Shown here piece after piece: positions 52,677 to 61,700 of a stretch of 64,000 nucleotides of DNA. The number at the start of each line of letters is the position of its first letter. Positions within the stretch are counted from its first letter, which is position 1. Location: positions 1,178,001 through 1,242,000 of the forward strand of contig NZ_JAUSRB010000002.1 in NCBI RefSeq assembly GCF_030811595.1. The letters are read 5' to 3'. The stretch is from Streptosporangium brasiliense. Lineage in GTDB: Bacteria > Actinomycetota > Actinomycetes > Streptosporangiales > Streptosporangiaceae. The position numbers were made by a program, and so were the translations under genes. Below the pieces are notes generated by a model. It was not told the DNA's origin. It saw nothing but the letters and a program-made list of their open reading frames with translations, and searched no databases.

Positions 52677-52709
52677 AAGGCGCGGTCCCCGATGCCGGGA
52701 CCGCGCCTT
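52677..52709 (+). terminator. hairpin terminator after acs
   Basis: 13-bp perfect stem AAGGCGCGGTCCC / GGGACCGCGCCTT with a 7-nt loop and TTCCC after it, 21 bp past the stop. Confidence 0.85.
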
Positions 52710-52852
52710 TCCCGTGCGGACCGCCGCCGACCGTAGATCACGCCACCGCCACGGAGCACGGACCACCGAACACGCCGCCGCGGGCTACCGGGCACGCCAC
52801 CGCCACGGACCATGGGTCACGGACCACGCAGGCGCGGCCACGGGCGCGGGCC

Positions 52853-53656
52853 GGTTGGGCCGTCCCCGCGGCCACCGTCGCCGCCGCCCGCTTCACCCGG
52901 CGCCCGAACGTCCTGGCCCTGCCGGCCGAGTAGCGGTCACCGCCGTGTACGGCCTGCCGCAGGCCGGACGGGTCCCCGGACTCCGGTCCCACCGACCGCC
53001 CCTTCCTCGTCCGGTGTCTCGTCGGGACGGCCCGGTGTCTCGTCGGGACCGGCGGCGTTCACACGGCCGTCGCCGGGGTAGCGCCGGGCCTGATGACAAA
53101 CGTGCACAGCGGCCCAGGCGAGGGAAGCTCCCCCGCCGAGTCGGCCGACCACCGCGTCCACCCGTTCTCGGCGGACCGGACGGCGTCCGCGTCCGTGCCT
53201 GCGTCCATGTCCATGTCCGCGTCCATGCCCGCGTCCGTGTCCATGCCTGCGTCCGTGTCCATGTCCATGCCGACATCCGTTCCCGCAGGGGTCACGCTCG
53301 GCGCTGAGGCCGTCGGCGCGGTGGCCGCCCACCGGGTGGTGCCGGGGGTGACCGCCGGACCGGTCGTGGGTAAGTTCCTCCATGTCTTCGGCGGGGCGCG
53401 GCCGGCCGTACGGCCCGGCTTGGCCAGACTGTCGGAGGAACTGCACCGGCGGGGACACGGCCACCGTCTCGATAGCGGCCGCGATCGGGCTCACCGTGTG
53501 CCTGCTCATCGGCGACCGGGCCTACGGCGACGGCCCGGAACGGGTGGACACGGTGACCACCGGGGTGCTCCTGGCGAGCACCACGGCACCGGCCTCGCGG
53601 CGATCCTGCTCCGGGGGCGCGTGCACAACCACCTCAACGCGCAGGATGATGTCTGA
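52853..53656 (+). pseudogene. nhaA: decayed NhaA Na+/H+ antiporter (C-terminal relic)
   Basis: Fragments of NhaA lie in order but in different frames: AVPAATVAAARFTRRPNVLAL (stop at 52931), VTAVYGLPQAG, GVHTAVAGVAPGLMTNVHSG (53057-53116), SSPAESADHRVHPFSA, VTLGAEAVGA...GPVVGKFLHVFGGA, then in another frame IAAAIGLTVCLLIGDRAYGD, and back again AAILLRGRVHNHLNAQDDV. At least three frameshifts and one stop are visible, and the HPFSA-to-AGVTLG segment is replaced by hexamer repeats. The N-terminal half, with the ion-binding Asp pair, is missing. Not functional. Confidence 0.78.
53182..53280. repeat. hexanucleotide (GCGTCC/ATGTCC) array in the nhaA relic
   Basis: About 16 consecutive six-base units of the form RYGTCC or RYGCCY, reading as alternating Ser/Met/Val/Ala (SMSMSAS) in one frame. 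Microsatellite-like expansion inside the decayed gene. Confidence 0.88.
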
Positions 53657-53682
53657 TACCGGCGCTTGATAGGAGATCGTTC

Positions 53683-54156
53683 ATGACACTGAATCCACCC
53701 ACGGAGCCGCAGGAGGAGTCACTGGGCGCGCTGGTCGCCGCGGCCAGCGACCAGATCTCCACCCTGGTGCGCGCCGAGATCGAGCTGGCGAAGAGCGAGC
53801 TGAGGTTCGACGCCAAACGGGCCGGCATGGCCGCGGGGCTCTTCGGCGCCGCCGCGTTCATGGCCCACCTGTGCCTGATCCTGGCCTCCTTCGCCATCGC
53901 CTACGCCATGGTCGAGCTGGGCGTGTGGACATGGCTGGCCTTCGCCATCGTCACCGTGTTCTACCTGCTCGTGGCCGGGCTGCTGGTCTTCCTCGGCGTC
54001 CGGCGGCTCAAGGGCCTGACCGGGATGAAGCGGACGCTGCGCTCGCTCAAGACCATCAAGAGCGGCGAGAGCGGGCTCGGCCCCGTCGCGCCGCCCGCTT
54101 CCCCCACCGCGGGCCAGGTCGGCACGCACCGCGAACCGGTGAGACCAGGCCAGTGA
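53683..54156 (+). CDS. holin-X / phage-holin-family membrane protein
   Basis: A 157-residue protein of the actinobacterial holin-X group: amphipathic N-terminal helix (LVAAASDQISTLVRAEIELA), two membrane helices (FMAHLCLILASFAIAYAMV and AFAIVTVFYLLVAGLLVFLG), basic C-terminal tail. Despite the name it is a chromosomal housekeeping-type protein here, coupled (GTGA) to the hydrolase. TAGGAGATCG precedes the ATG. Function unknown. Confidence 0.9.
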   Translation: MTLNPPTEPQEESLGALVAAASDQISTLVRAEIELAKSELRFDAKRAGMAAGLFGAAAFMAHLCLILASFAIAYAMVELGVWTWLAFAIVTVFYLLVAGLLVFLGVRRLKGLTGMKRTLRSLKTIKSGESGLGPVAPPASPTAGQVGTHREPVRPGQ

Positions 54157-55076
54157 GCCGCCCCGACGAGTCCCTGGTCAGGTTGGAAGGCCCGTGGACC
54201 CACCGCTCCGTGCACGCCGGGGGCACCCGCTTCCACATCGTGGAGGCCGGCAAGGGCCCCCTGGTGCTGCTGCTGCACGGATTCCCGCAGTTCTGGTGGA
54301 GCTGGCGCAACCAGCTCGTCTCGCTGCCCGCGGCGGGCTACCGCGCCGTCGCCGTCGACCTGCGGGGCTACGGCGCCAGCGACAAACCACCGCGCGGCTA
54401 CGACCTGCCCACCCTGGCCGGTGACGCGGCCGGGCTGGTCCGGGCGCTGGGCGAGAGCGGTGCCATCGTCGTCGGCCACGACTGGGGCGGGCTGCTGGCC
54501 TGGACGATGTCCGTGCTCGACCCCAAGGCGGTCCTCCGGCTCGTCCCCGTCTCGGCCCCGCATCCGCGCAGGCTCCGCTCGGCGCTGTTCGGCGACCCGT
54601 TCGGCCAGCTCAGGGCGGGCGCCTACGCGCTGGGGTTCCAGCTTCCGTTCCTGCCCGAGCGCCGCCTGACCGCCAACGAGGGCGCGATGGTGGGACGGCT
54701 GCTGGAGGAGTGGTCCGGGCCGGGCTGGCCGGAGAAGGAGGTGGCGAAGATCTATCGCGACGTCTTCCGCATCCCCACCGTCTCCCACTGCGCGGTGGAG
54801 TATCACCGCTGGTTCGCCCGCTCCCAGCTCCGCCCCGACGGGCTGCGCTACGCCAGGACCATGCGGAGCGCGATCGCCGCGCCCACTCTGCAACTGCACG
54901 GCGCGCTGGACCGGCACATCCTGCCCCGCACCGCCCAGGGCTCCAGCCGCTACGTGGCCGCCCCCTACCGGTGGCGGCTGATCGAGGGGGCGGGTCACTT
55001 CCCGCACGAGGAGCGGCCGGAGGAGTTCGACGCCGAGCTCATCGGCTGGCTGTCCGACCCTGAGCCCGACCGATGA
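54153..55076 (+). CDS. epoxide-hydrolase-type alpha/beta hydrolase (EphE-like)
   Basis: A 307-residue hydrolase: oxyanion HGFPQFWWSW, nucleophile elbow VVGHDWGGLLAW (Asp), acid and base near HGALDRHI and EGAGHFPHEE. Same order as mycobacterial holin-X/ephE/MarP. The substrate is probably a lipid epoxide or another small hydrophobic compound (family inference). GTG start overlaps the holin stop; its own stop overlaps the DUF309 start (ATGA), so three genes are coupled. Confidence 0.92.
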   Translation: MSRPDESLVRLEGPWTHRSVHAGGTRFHIVEAGKGPLVLLLHGFPQFWWSWRNQLVSLPAAGYRAVAVDLRGYGASDKPPRGYDLPTLAGDAAGLVRALGESGAIVVGHDWGGLLAWTMSVLDPKAVLRLVPVSAPHPRRLRSALFGDPFGQLRAGAYALGFQLPFLPERRLTANEGAMVGRLLEEWSGPGWPEKEVAKIYRDVFRIPTVSHCAVEYHRWFARSQLRPDGLRYARTMRSAIAAPTLQLHGALDRHILPRTAQGSSRYVAAPYRWRLIEGAGHFPHEERPEEFDAELIGWLSDPEPDR

Positions 55077-55600
55077 CCGTGAGACCGACACCCGGAGGGG
55101 AGGCTCCACGACCGATGAACGCGAGAGACCGTGATCCCGATGGCAGGCCCCCGACCGCGAGAGATCGGGATCCGGACGGCAGGCCCCGCAACCGGCGTCC
55201 CCGGGACGCCTTCGGCCGCCCGCTGCCCCGCGGGGCGGAGGGCGTGGAGCGCGTCCCGGACGACTACGCGCCCAGCGCCGACGAGGCCCTCGCCGAGGCG
55301 CGCCGGCTGCTCGGCGAGAACCGGCCGTTCCACGCCCATGAGGTTCTCGAAGGCCGCTGGAAGACCGCTCCGGAGCAGGAGCGGGAGCTCTGGCAGGGAC
55401 TGGCGCAGATCTGCGTCGGCCTCACCCACCTCCAGCGGGGCAACCGGCGCGGGGCCACGGCGCTGTTCGCCCGGGGCGCCGACCGGATCAGCCGGTACGG
55501 CATGCCGTACGAGGAGATCGCCCTGACCGCCCGGAAGCTGGGCGGCGTGGACGGTCCGGACGCCGGGGCGGCCATCGCCGCGATCAGGGACCTGCTCTAG
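55073..55600 (+). CDS. DUF309 domain protein
   Basis: A 175-residue protein. The first ~60 residues are basic and disordered with a repeated RDRDPDGRP motif; the rest is DUF309 (ENRPFHAHEVLEGRWK, ELWQGLAQICVGLTHLQRGN), an all-helical domain of unknown function. The ATG at 55073 overlaps the hydrolase stop; a second ATG at 55115 would skip part of the repeat. Convergent with the MarP-like protease. Confidence 0.88.
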   Translation: MTVRPTPGGEAPRPMNARDRDPDGRPPTARDRDPDGRPRNRRPRDAFGRPLPRGAEGVERVPDDYAPSADEALAEARRLLGENRPFHAHEVLEGRWKTAPEQERELWQGLAQICVGLTHLQRGNRRGATALFARGADRISRYGMPYEEIALTARKLGGVDGPDAGAAIAAIRDLL

Positions 55601-55647
55601 CGGGACCCGGCCCGCACGACCACGGACCCGCCCCAGCGGGACCCGGC

Positions 55648-56847
55648 CTAGTCGTTCTGGTCGCACTCCTGGGTGTCGACCCGGTTGAACAGCTTGGAGC
55701 CGTCTTCGGCGTCCGGCGACACCTCGGCCGCGGTCAGGACGTAACCGGTCTCCTGTTGGTCGAGCGCCGCCGCGAAGACGACGCCGTAGACGCGGCCGTC
55801 GGGGGTGAGCAACGGCCCGCCGGAGTTGCCCTGCCGGACCAGGCCGCGGATGGCGTAGACGTCGCGGACGACGGTCTTGCGCTCGTAGATGTCGCCGCCC
55901 TTGGCCTTCTGCTGGACCCGGATGCGGGCGGCGTTCATGGTGAAGCCGTGACCGTGCGGGAAGCCCGCGACGATGGCGTCGTCGCCCTTCTTGGCGGTGC
56001 CGTCGAAGCGCAGGATGGGCATGTTCAGGCCGGGGACGTGGAGGATCGCGATGTCCCTGTCGGGGTTGTAGAGCACCACCCTGGCCGGGTGGGTGTTGTT
56101 GAGGTAGTCGGTGACCTGGAGGTCCTGGTCGACCCCCGCGACCACGTGTGCGTTCGTCATGATCTTGTTCTGTGAGTAGACGAACCCGGTGCCCTCGATG
56201 TGCCGGCGGCAGCTCGACGCGACGCCCTGGACCTTGACGATGCCCCGGCGGGCCCGGGAGAGCTGCGCGCCCTTGGGCACGCTCTGGTCGGGCGGTTCGA
56301 CCTCGACGAGCTGGCTGCCCCCTATGGCGTCGAACACCTTGGGGAAGCCGGAGGTGTCGATGAAGTCCTTGAACGGCTTCTGGAAGTCCTTGGCCGCCTT
56401 CGGCATCGCCTGGTCGACGGTGCTGATCAGCAGGGATTTGTTGACCTGCTCACTCAGCAGGGTGAACTGCGAGAAAGTGATCAGTGACCCGATCAGCCAG
56501 GCGATGATCAGCACCGAGAACGCGCTGGCGAAGGTGCCGCCGACCGCGTCGACCACCTTGGCGGGCTCCCAGGTGACGTGGCTGCGGACCACCGCGCCGA
56601 TCGTCGAGGACGCGAACTGCCCGATCGTCGCGGTGAGGAAGACGATGACGATGGCCAGCAGCGCCCGCTCGGTCTCGCCGTCGATGATGGCGCCGGCGAT
56701 CGGCGGGGCGATGAAGATGCCCAGCAGCCCGCCGCCGACGAATCCGACAAAGCTCAGGGCCCCGATGATGAACCCCTGGCGGTATCCCGACACCGCGAAG
56801 GCCACCATCAGGGCGATCAGGATGAGATCGAGGAGATCACCGCTCAC
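55648..56847 (-). CDS. marP: MarP-like membrane serine protease (CvpA + trypsin-like domain)
   Basis: A 399-residue protease: four N-terminal membrane helices of the CvpA type (LILIALMVAFAVSGYRQGFI...), then a periplasmic chymotrypsin-fold domain with catalytic His in TNAHVVAG (~234), Asp in NPDRDIAIL (~265) and Ser in RQGNSGGPLL (~342). Two Cys (SSCRRH, QECDQ) match the redox disulfide of mycobacterial MarP, which protects against acid and oxidative stress. TACCGT ends six bases before the GTG start, so it may be leaderless. Confidence 0.93.
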   Translation of the reverse strand: MSGDLLDLILIALMVAFAVSGYRQGFIIGALSFVGFVGGGLLGIFIAPPIAGAIIDGETERALLAIVIVFLTATIGQFASSTIGAVVRSHVTWEPAKVVDAVGGTFASAFSVLIIAWLIGSLITFSQFTLLSEQVNKSLLISTVDQAMPKAAKDFQKPFKDFIDTSGFPKVFDAIGGSQLVEVEPPDQSVPKGAQLSRARRGIVKVQGVASSCRRHIEGTGFVYSQNKIMTNAHVVAGVDQDLQVTDYLNNTHPARVVLYNPDRDIAILHVPGLNMPILRFDGTAKKGDDAIVAGFPHGHGFTMNAARIRVQQKAKGGDIYERKTVVRDVYAIRGLVRQGNSGGPLLTPDGRVYGVVFAAALDQQETGYVLTAAEVSPDAEDGSKLFNRVDTQECDQND

Positions 56848-56907
56848 CCCTTTACGGTATCCAGCCGCTGCCCCGCGCGTGCACCCCTTCTGGTAGGTCC
56901 CTGCGGT

Positions 56908-56920
56908 TATCGTGGTCATA
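56908..56920 (+). promoter_or_regulatory. -10 hexamer of a leaderless HEAT-repeat gene
   Basis: TATCGT (56908-56913), six bases, then ATG at 56920. The arrangement is identical to that at 16694-16706. No ribosome site. Confidence 0.55.
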
Positions 56921-57471
56921 TGGCAACGATCGGGGGGTCGGCGGCCGTGGAGTCTCTCATCGAGACCGCGCTGCGGGACCAGGACCACGACGGCACGATC
57001 CGCTGGCACGCGATCACCATGCTGCACGCGCGGGGCGACCTGGAGACCTTCACCGCGGCCCGGCGGCTGTGCGCGGGCGACAGCGCCGCCGAGCGGATGC
57101 TCGGGGTCGACATCCTGGGCAGGCTCGGATTCGTCGACCGGAGCCTGCCGGTGCTGCGCTTCCTGGCCGCCAGCGAGGACGACCGCATGGTCCTCTACTC
57201 CGTGCTGATCGCCTTCGGCCACCTCAGGGACCGCCGCGCGCTGCCCTCGGTGATCGCCCTGGGCGAGCACGTCGACCCCAGGGTCCGGTACGGCGCGGCC
57301 TACGCCCTGCCCAACATCATGGGCAGTCCGCCCGACCCGATGGGCCTGGCGGCTCTGCAGCGGCTGGCCAAGGACCCCGACGACGACGTGGCCGACTGGG
57401 CCCGCCTCGGCCTGGCCCTGTCAACGGGAGGCGAGGTTGACGACGTCGGGGGGCAGATCCTCGATCCGTGA
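56920..57471 (+). CDS. HEAT-repeat-like protein
   Basis: A 183-residue soluble protein of paired helices (IRWHAITMLHARGDLETF, RMLGVDILGRLGFVDRSLPV, VRYGAAYALPNIMGSPPDP, DDDVADWARLGLAL), i.e. four to five HEAT/PBS-lyase-type repeats for protein binding. No enzyme motif. Its 3' end overlaps the convergent Nudix gene by 51 bp. Probably leaderless. Confidence 0.85.
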   Translation: MATIGGSAAVESLIETALRDQDHDGTIRWHAITMLHARGDLETFTAARRLCAGDSAAERMLGVDILGRLGFVDRSLPVLRFLAASEDDRMVLYSVLIAFGHLRDRRALPSVIALGEHVDPRVRYGAAYALPNIMGSPPDPMGLAALQRLAKDPDDDVADWARLGLALSTGGEVDDVGGQILDP

Positions 57472-58068
57472 CCGGTCCCAGGGGAGCGCGAAGCCCGAGT
57501 CGGCGAGCACCCCGTCGAGCACTCCCGCGGTGAAGCCCCAGACCAGCAGCCCCCGCACCCGGAACGCGGGGCTGGAGTAACCGCTCGGGGTGCGCAGGTT
57601 GAGCCGGTTGGCCGGGTCGACGAGCTCGGTGATCGGGACGCGCTCCACCGACTCCACCTCGTCGGGTGAGGCCGCGTGCACCACGCAGGGGGTGTGCCAC
57701 CAGCCCAGCACCGGGGTGACCCGGTTCTCGCTGTGCGAGACGTACAGTTCGGGCATCGTGCCGACCACGTGGACGCCGGACGGGTCGAGGCCGGTCTCCT
57801 CCCGGGCCTCGCGCAGCGCGGCGGCGATCGGGCCGCCGTCCTCGGGATCCACACCGCCGCCCGGGAACGCGGGCTGCCCGGCGTGCCGCCGCCCGCGTGA
57901 GCTGCGCTGGATCAGCAGCACGTCGGGGCCGGACGGCCCCTCGCCGAACAGCATCAGCACGGCCGCCGGACGCCCGCCCGAGACCGGCGGGCGCAGCCGC
58001 CGGGGCACCGGTGCCCGCGCGACCCGTTCGGCCAGCGTCTCCAACCATCCGGGCACTTCCACGGGCAC
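57421..58068 (-). CDS. Nudix hydrolase, CoA-pyrophosphatase type (NudL-like)
   Basis: A 215-residue Nudix protein with the UPF0035/NudL pattern LIQRSSRGRRHAGQPAFPGG upstream of the box and ALREAREETGLD. This subgroup cleaves CoA and derivatives to 4'-phosphopantetheine and 3',5'-ADP. Same position as Rv3672c in mycobacteria. GTG start with CGGAGGT before it. The thioredoxin-like gene that follows it in mycobacteria is missing here. Confidence 0.9.
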   Translation of the reverse strand: MPVEVPGWLETLAERVARAPVPRRLRPPVSGGRPAAVLMLFGEGPSGPDVLLIQRSSRGRRHAGQPAFPGGGVDPEDGGPIAAALREAREETGLDPSGVHVVGTMPELYVSHSENRVTPVLGWWHTPCVVHAASPDEVESVERVPITELVDPANRLNLRTPSGYSSPAFRVRGLLVWGFTAGVLDGVLADSGFALPWDRSRIEDLPPDVVNLASR

Positions 58069-58085
58069 ACCTCCGGTCTCTGCAA

Positions 58086-58137
58086 CACGGCGACCCGTCC
58101 TGTGCTTCCCGGATCGCGGGAGCGGTCGCGGGAGCGG
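58086..58137. repeat. 12-bp duplication between the Nudix gene and nth
   Basis: GCGGGAGCGGTC occurs twice in a row just downstream of nth. Minor. Confidence 0.6.
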
Positions 58138-58857
58138 TTACGAGAAGGGGCCGGGGCGTACCAGTTTGGCGGCCTGGACGGGGTCGGTGGGGCCGATGCC
58201 GTACGAAGGGCAGAGCGCGGCGAGCGGGCAGACGCCGCAGGCGGGCCGGCGGGCATGGCAGATGCGGCGGCCGTGCCAGATCAGCCGGTGGGACATCATC
58301 GTCCAGTCCCGTTTCGGGATGAGCTCCGCGACGACCTGTTCGATCTTGACCGGGTCGGTCTCCGCGGTCCAGCCGAAGCGGTGGGTGAGCCGCTGGAAGT
58401 GCGTGTCGACGGTGATGCCGGGGACCCCGAAGGCGTTGCCGAGCACCACGTTGGCGGTCTTGCGGCCGACGCCGGGCAGCGTGACGAGGTCTTTGAGCCT
58501 GCCGGGGACCTCACCGCCGTGCCGGTCGCACAGGACCTGGGCCATGCCGATGATGCTGTTGGTCTTGGCCCGGTAGAAGCCCGTGGACCGGATGATGTCC
58601 TCCATCTCGGCCCGGTCGGCGCCCGCGTAGTCCTCCGCGGTCTGGTACTTCGCAAAAAGGATTGGGGTCACCATGTTGACCCTTTTGTCCGTACACTGCG
58701 CAGATAAGATCGTCGCGACCAGCAGCTCCAGGGGGTCGCGGAAGTCGAGTTCGCAGTGTGCGTCTGGGTAGGTTTCCACCAGAATGCGATCCATCCGCCG
58801 GGCGCGACGGACCAGGGCAAGCTGGGATTCACCAGCGCGGCTGACGTTGCGGGGCAC
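58138..58857 (-). CDS. nth: endonuclease III
   Basis: A 239-residue DNA glycosylase/AP lyase for oxidised pyrimidines: [14 protein letters not shown], helix-hairpin-helix with catalytic Lys ([18 protein letters not shown]), catalytic Asp in TVDTHFQRL, and the 4Fe-4S loop C-x6-C-x2-C-x5-C ([17 protein letters not shown]). The GTG at 58857 is chosen over 58863 because TAGGCT (58864-58869) puts the transcription start there; it is divergent from crp across ~85 bp. Confidence 0.96.
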   Translation of the reverse strand: MPRNVSRAGESQLALVRRARRMDRILVETYPDAHCELDFRDPLELLVATILSAQCTDKRVNMVTPILFAKYQTAEDYAGADRAEMEDIIRSTGFYRAKTNSIIGMAQVLCDRHGGEVPGRLKDLVTLPGVGRKTANVVLGNAFGVPGITVDTHFQRLTHRFGWTAETDPVKIEQVVAELIPKRDWTMMSHRLIWHGRRICHARRPACGVCPLAALCPSYGIGPTDPVQAAKLVRPGPFS

Positions 58858-58944
58858 CCGCACAGCCTACGCGCAAGGGCCCCTTGAGAGTCGCTCGGTG
58901 GGATAGGTCACAATGACTGCGTGAGCCGTGAAACAGGAGGCACT

Positions 58945-59625
58945 GTGAACACCGACGACGTGCTGGGCAAAGCCCCTCTGTTCTCGGCGCTCGACCGTGA
59001 GGGCGCCGCCGCGCTGCGCACGAGTGTCTCGGAGGTGGAGCTGTCCAAGGGCCAGACCCTGTTCAGCGAGAACGAGACCGGAGACCGCCTCTACGTGGTG
59101 CTCGAAGGCAAGATCAAGCTGTCCAGGACCGCGCCCGACGGCCGGGAGAACCTGCTCAGTGTGCTCGGCCCGGGCGAGATGTTCGGCGAGCTGTCGCTGT
59201 TCGACCCCCGCCCCCGTACGGCGTCGGCCACCGCGCTGACCGACGTCCGCCTGGCGGGGCTCGGCCACGACGACCTCCGCCCCTGGCTGACCGGCCGGCC
59301 CGAGGTGGCCCTGCACCTGCTGCGGGCCCTGGCCCAGCGGCTGCGCCGTACCAACGACGTGCTGGCCGACCTGGTCTTCACCGACGTCCCGGGCCGGGTC
59401 GCCAAGGCCCTGCTCGACCTGGCCGAGCGCTTCGGCCAGCGGATCGACGACGGCGTCCGGGTCCACCACGACCTCACCCAGGAGGAGCTGGCCCAGCTGG
59501 TCGGCGCCTCGCGTGAGACCGTGAACAAGGCCCTGGCCGACTTCGCCCAGCGCGGCTGGCTGCGCATCGAGGCCAAGGCCGTGGTCATCATGGACCTGGA
59601 GCGGCTGCACAACCGCTCGCGCTAG
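58945..59625 (+). CDS. crp: CRP/FNR family regulator Crp
   Basis: A 226-residue cAMP-receptor-type regulator: cNMP-binding barrel (LSKGQTLFSENETGDRLYVV, GEMFGELSLFDPRPRTASA) and C-terminal HTH (LTQEELAQLVGASRETVNKA). In Streptomyces Crp controls germination and secondary metabolism; in mycobacteria it responds to cAMP. AGGAGGCACT before the GTG at 58945 supports this start. A GTG at 58921 would follow CACAAT by six bases and give an 8-residue longer leaderless form. Confidence 0.96.
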   Translation: MNTDDVLGKAPLFSALDREGAAALRTSVSEVELSKGQTLFSENETGDRLYVVLEGKIKLSRTAPDGRENLLSVLGPGEMFGELSLFDPRPRTASATALTDVRLAGLGHDDLRPWLTGRPEVALHLLRALAQRLRRTNDVLADLVFTDVPGRVAKALLDLAERFGQRIDDGVRVHHDLTQEELAQLVGASRETVNKALADFAQRGWLRIEAKAVVIMDLERLHNRSR

Positions 59626-59706
59626 ACCTGTCACCGGGGCTGCCCGGCGACGCCCCCGGCGGTCACGACAGCCGGCGGGCGGGCTCGTCCGTCCGGCCCC
59701 GTCCGG

Positions 59707-59815
59707 TCGTCGAGACAGCCGAGTCGGGCGCGCCCAGCCGTCGAGACAGCCGGGAGCGGCAGGCAGCCGTCGAGACAGCCGGGACTGGCGGGCTCAGCCG
59801 TCGAGATAGGCGAGC
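59707..59815. repeat. 28-31-bp repeats copying the 3' end of the MBL gene
   Basis: CCGTCGAGACAGCCGG-like units at 59707, 59738 and 59766. The fourth unit, at 59797, is the coding end of the minus-strand MBL gene (CCGTCGAGATAGGCGAG) next to its stop codon (59794-59796). Confidence 0.85.
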
Positions 59816-60582
59816 TGGGCGCGGACCGACATCTCCGCGGCGGGCCAGAGCGACCTGTCGACCTCCGCGTAGACGATCTCGACGATCTCCGCCGGTGTCT
59901 TCGCGCCCCGTTCCCGCGCGTCGCGGATCTGGTCCAGCCGCCGCCTCCGGTGGGCGATGTAGCCCTCCAGCGCGCCGGCCGGGTCGGGCAGCACCGGGCC
60001 GTGGCCGGGGAGCAGCGCCTGGGCCCCGACCTGCTCGACCCTGGCGCGCAGCCGGTCCAGGGACCGCAGATAGTCGGCGAGGTCGCCGTCCGGGGCGATG
60101 ACGGTGGTGCCCCGGCCGAGCACGGTGTCGCCGGTCAGCATCGCCCGGTCCTCCGGCAGCCAGAAGCAGAGCGAGTCGAACGAGTGGCCGGGCGTGCCCA
60201 CGACGTGGAGCTCCAGCCCGTCCACGGTGAGCACGTCGCCGTCGGCCAGGCCCTCCTCGCCGAGCCTGTGGCCGGGGTCCAGGGCCCTGACCGGCGCGCG
60301 GACCAGCTCGGCGAAGCCTCTCGCGCCGCCGCTGTGGTCGTCGTGCCCGTGGGTGAGCAGGATCGCCGTCACCCTGCGTCCGCGGAGATGGTCGGCGACC
60401 CGCCGCAGGTGCGGCCCGTCGTCCGGTCCCGGGTCGACGACCAGCACCTCCTCCCCGCGGCCGATCACCCACGTGTTGGTGCCGTCCAGGGTCATCGGGG
60501 ACGGGTTCGGGGCGAGCAGGCTGAGCGCGTGGGCCGTGCCGGACCCGTCGGGCCCGTCGAGGGGGATCCGCAGTCCGCTCAT
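59794..60582 (-). CDS. metallo-beta-lactamase-fold hydrolase
   Basis: A 262-residue MBL protein: LLTHGHDDHSGGA (HxHxDH), TPGHSFDSL, LTGDTVLG and LPGHGPVL metal-ligand motifs, with a C-terminal helical extension (YIAHRRRRLDQIRDA) as in LACTB2-like endoribonucleases/hydrolases. Corresponds in position to Rv3677c. Its ATG overlaps the stop of the upstream Nudix gene (ATGA). Confidence 0.92.
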   Translation of the reverse strand: MSGLRIPLDGPDGSGTAHALSLLAPNPSPMTLDGTNTWVIGRGEEVLVVDPGPDDGPHLRRVADHLRGRRVTAILLTHGHDDHSGGARGFAELVRAPVRALDPGHRLGEEGLADGDVLTVDGLELHVVGTPGHSFDSLCFWLPEDRAMLTGDTVLGRGTTVIAPDGDLADYLRSLDRLRARVEQVGAQALLPGHGPVLPDPAGALEGYIAHRRRRLDQIRDARERGAKTPAEIVEIVYAEVDRSLWPAAEMSVRAQLAYLDG

Positions 60583-61406
60583 GCGGGACCGAGTCCGTAG
60601 TCGTCGTCGAGCACGATGCGCATCTCCCCGTCCACCTCCGCGATCTCGGGCATGAGGGTGACGATCTCACGCTCGGCCCCGAGCACGTCGGCCACGGTCG
60701 GGTAGTCGCTCAGCTCGCCGAGCGTGCGGTAGGTCGGGGGCATCAGGAAGATCTGGCCGTTCTTGGCCTGGTCGACCGCGTCCGCGGGCCGTACCCAGAC
60801 GACCTGGTCGGCCTCGCCGCCGACGTCACGGGTGCGCTGGCCGGGCGGGAGGGCGGCGACGAAGAACCGGGTGTCGAAGCGCCGGTGCTCGACCTCGGGC
60901 GTGATCCAGTGCGCCCAGGGACGGAGCAGGTCGGAGCGGAGGACCAGGCCGCGCCCGTCGAGGAAGTCGGCGAACGACAGGCTCCGGTCGATCAGGGCGA
61001 GCCGGTCGGTCTCCCAGTCGTCGCCGGTGGTGTCGGCCACGACGGACCGCGGGGACGGCCCGGCGAGCAGCACGCCCGACTCCTCGAACGTCTCCCGCAC
61101 CGCGGCGCAGACCAGGCCGCGCGCGGTCTTCTCGTCCGCCCGGAAGACCGCTCCCCACTCCGCGGGCGAGGGGCCCGCCCAGGCGACCGCGTGGTCGGCG
61201 TCGCGGGGGTCCACCGAGCCCCCCGGGAAGACGTAGGCGCCCGCCGCGAAGGCCATGCTCGCCTTCCGCCTCAGCAGGTAGACCTCGACGCCCTCGCGGA
61301 GGATGACCACGGTGGCGGCATCCCGGGCCGGGGCGGGCTCCAGCCGCCCGGCCAGGATGTCGCGCGCACGCTCACCGAACTCACCTGGGAGCGGAATACC
61401 ACCCAT
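60579..61406 (-). CDS. Nudix hydrolase (NUDT19-like)
   Basis: A 275-residue Nudix protein of the RP2/NUDT19 type: VEVYLLRRKASMAFAAGAYV, FPGGSVDPRD and AAVRETFEESGVLLAG with a long insertion between the two halves of the box. Eukaryotic NUDT19 cleaves CoA esters; the substrate here is unproven. Coupled to the MBL gene. ATG at 61406. Confidence 0.9.
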   Translation of the reverse strand: MGGIPLPGEFGERARDILAGRLEPAPARDAATVVILREGVEVYLLRRKASMAFAAGAYVFPGGSVDPRDADHAVAWAGPSPAEWGAVFRADEKTARGLVCAAVRETFEESGVLLAGPSPRSVVADTTGDDWETDRLALIDRSLSFADFLDGRGLVLRSDLLRPWAHWITPEVEHRRFDTRFFVAALPPGQRTRDVGGEADQVVWVRPADAVDQAKNGQIFLMPPTYRTLGELSDYPTVADVLGAEREIVTLMPEIAEVDGEMRIVLDDDYGLGPA

Positions 61407-61454
61407 TCAGACCCTCCACCCGAACAACACTCGGTTTCAGGTCCATCATGTGGC

Positions 61455-61700
61455 ACCGCTCCCGCTCCGGACAATCGCCGGCGGACCCCGGCGACCGCTC
61501 CGGCCGCCCGCGGACCCCGGCGGCCACCTTGACCGCCCGCGGACCCCGGCGGCCGTTCCAGCCGCCGGTGATCCCGGTGGCCGCCTCGGCCGCCGGCAGA
61601 CCCCGGCGGTCGATTCTCGGCGATCGATCCCCGGCGGCCACCTGACCGCCGGCGGACCCCGGGGGCCGATCCCCGGCGGCCTTCTCGACCGTCAGCGGAC
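61455..61700. repeat. degenerate repeats downstream of the RidA-like gene
   Basis: Eight or more units of CCGGCGGACCCCGGCGGCC-type sequence with GACCGCC joints, 23-30 bp apart. The coding 3' end of the RidA gene (GACCGTCAGCGGACCTCG) matches the unit GACCGCCGGCGGACCCCG at 14 of 18 positions, so the array may derive from it. 61407-61691 has no other feature. Confidence 0.75.

Noticed and set aside
53683..54156. Prophage remnant because of the holin-family protein
   Set aside because: Holin-X proteins are normal chromosomal neighbours of ephE and marP in actinobacteria; no other phage gene is present.
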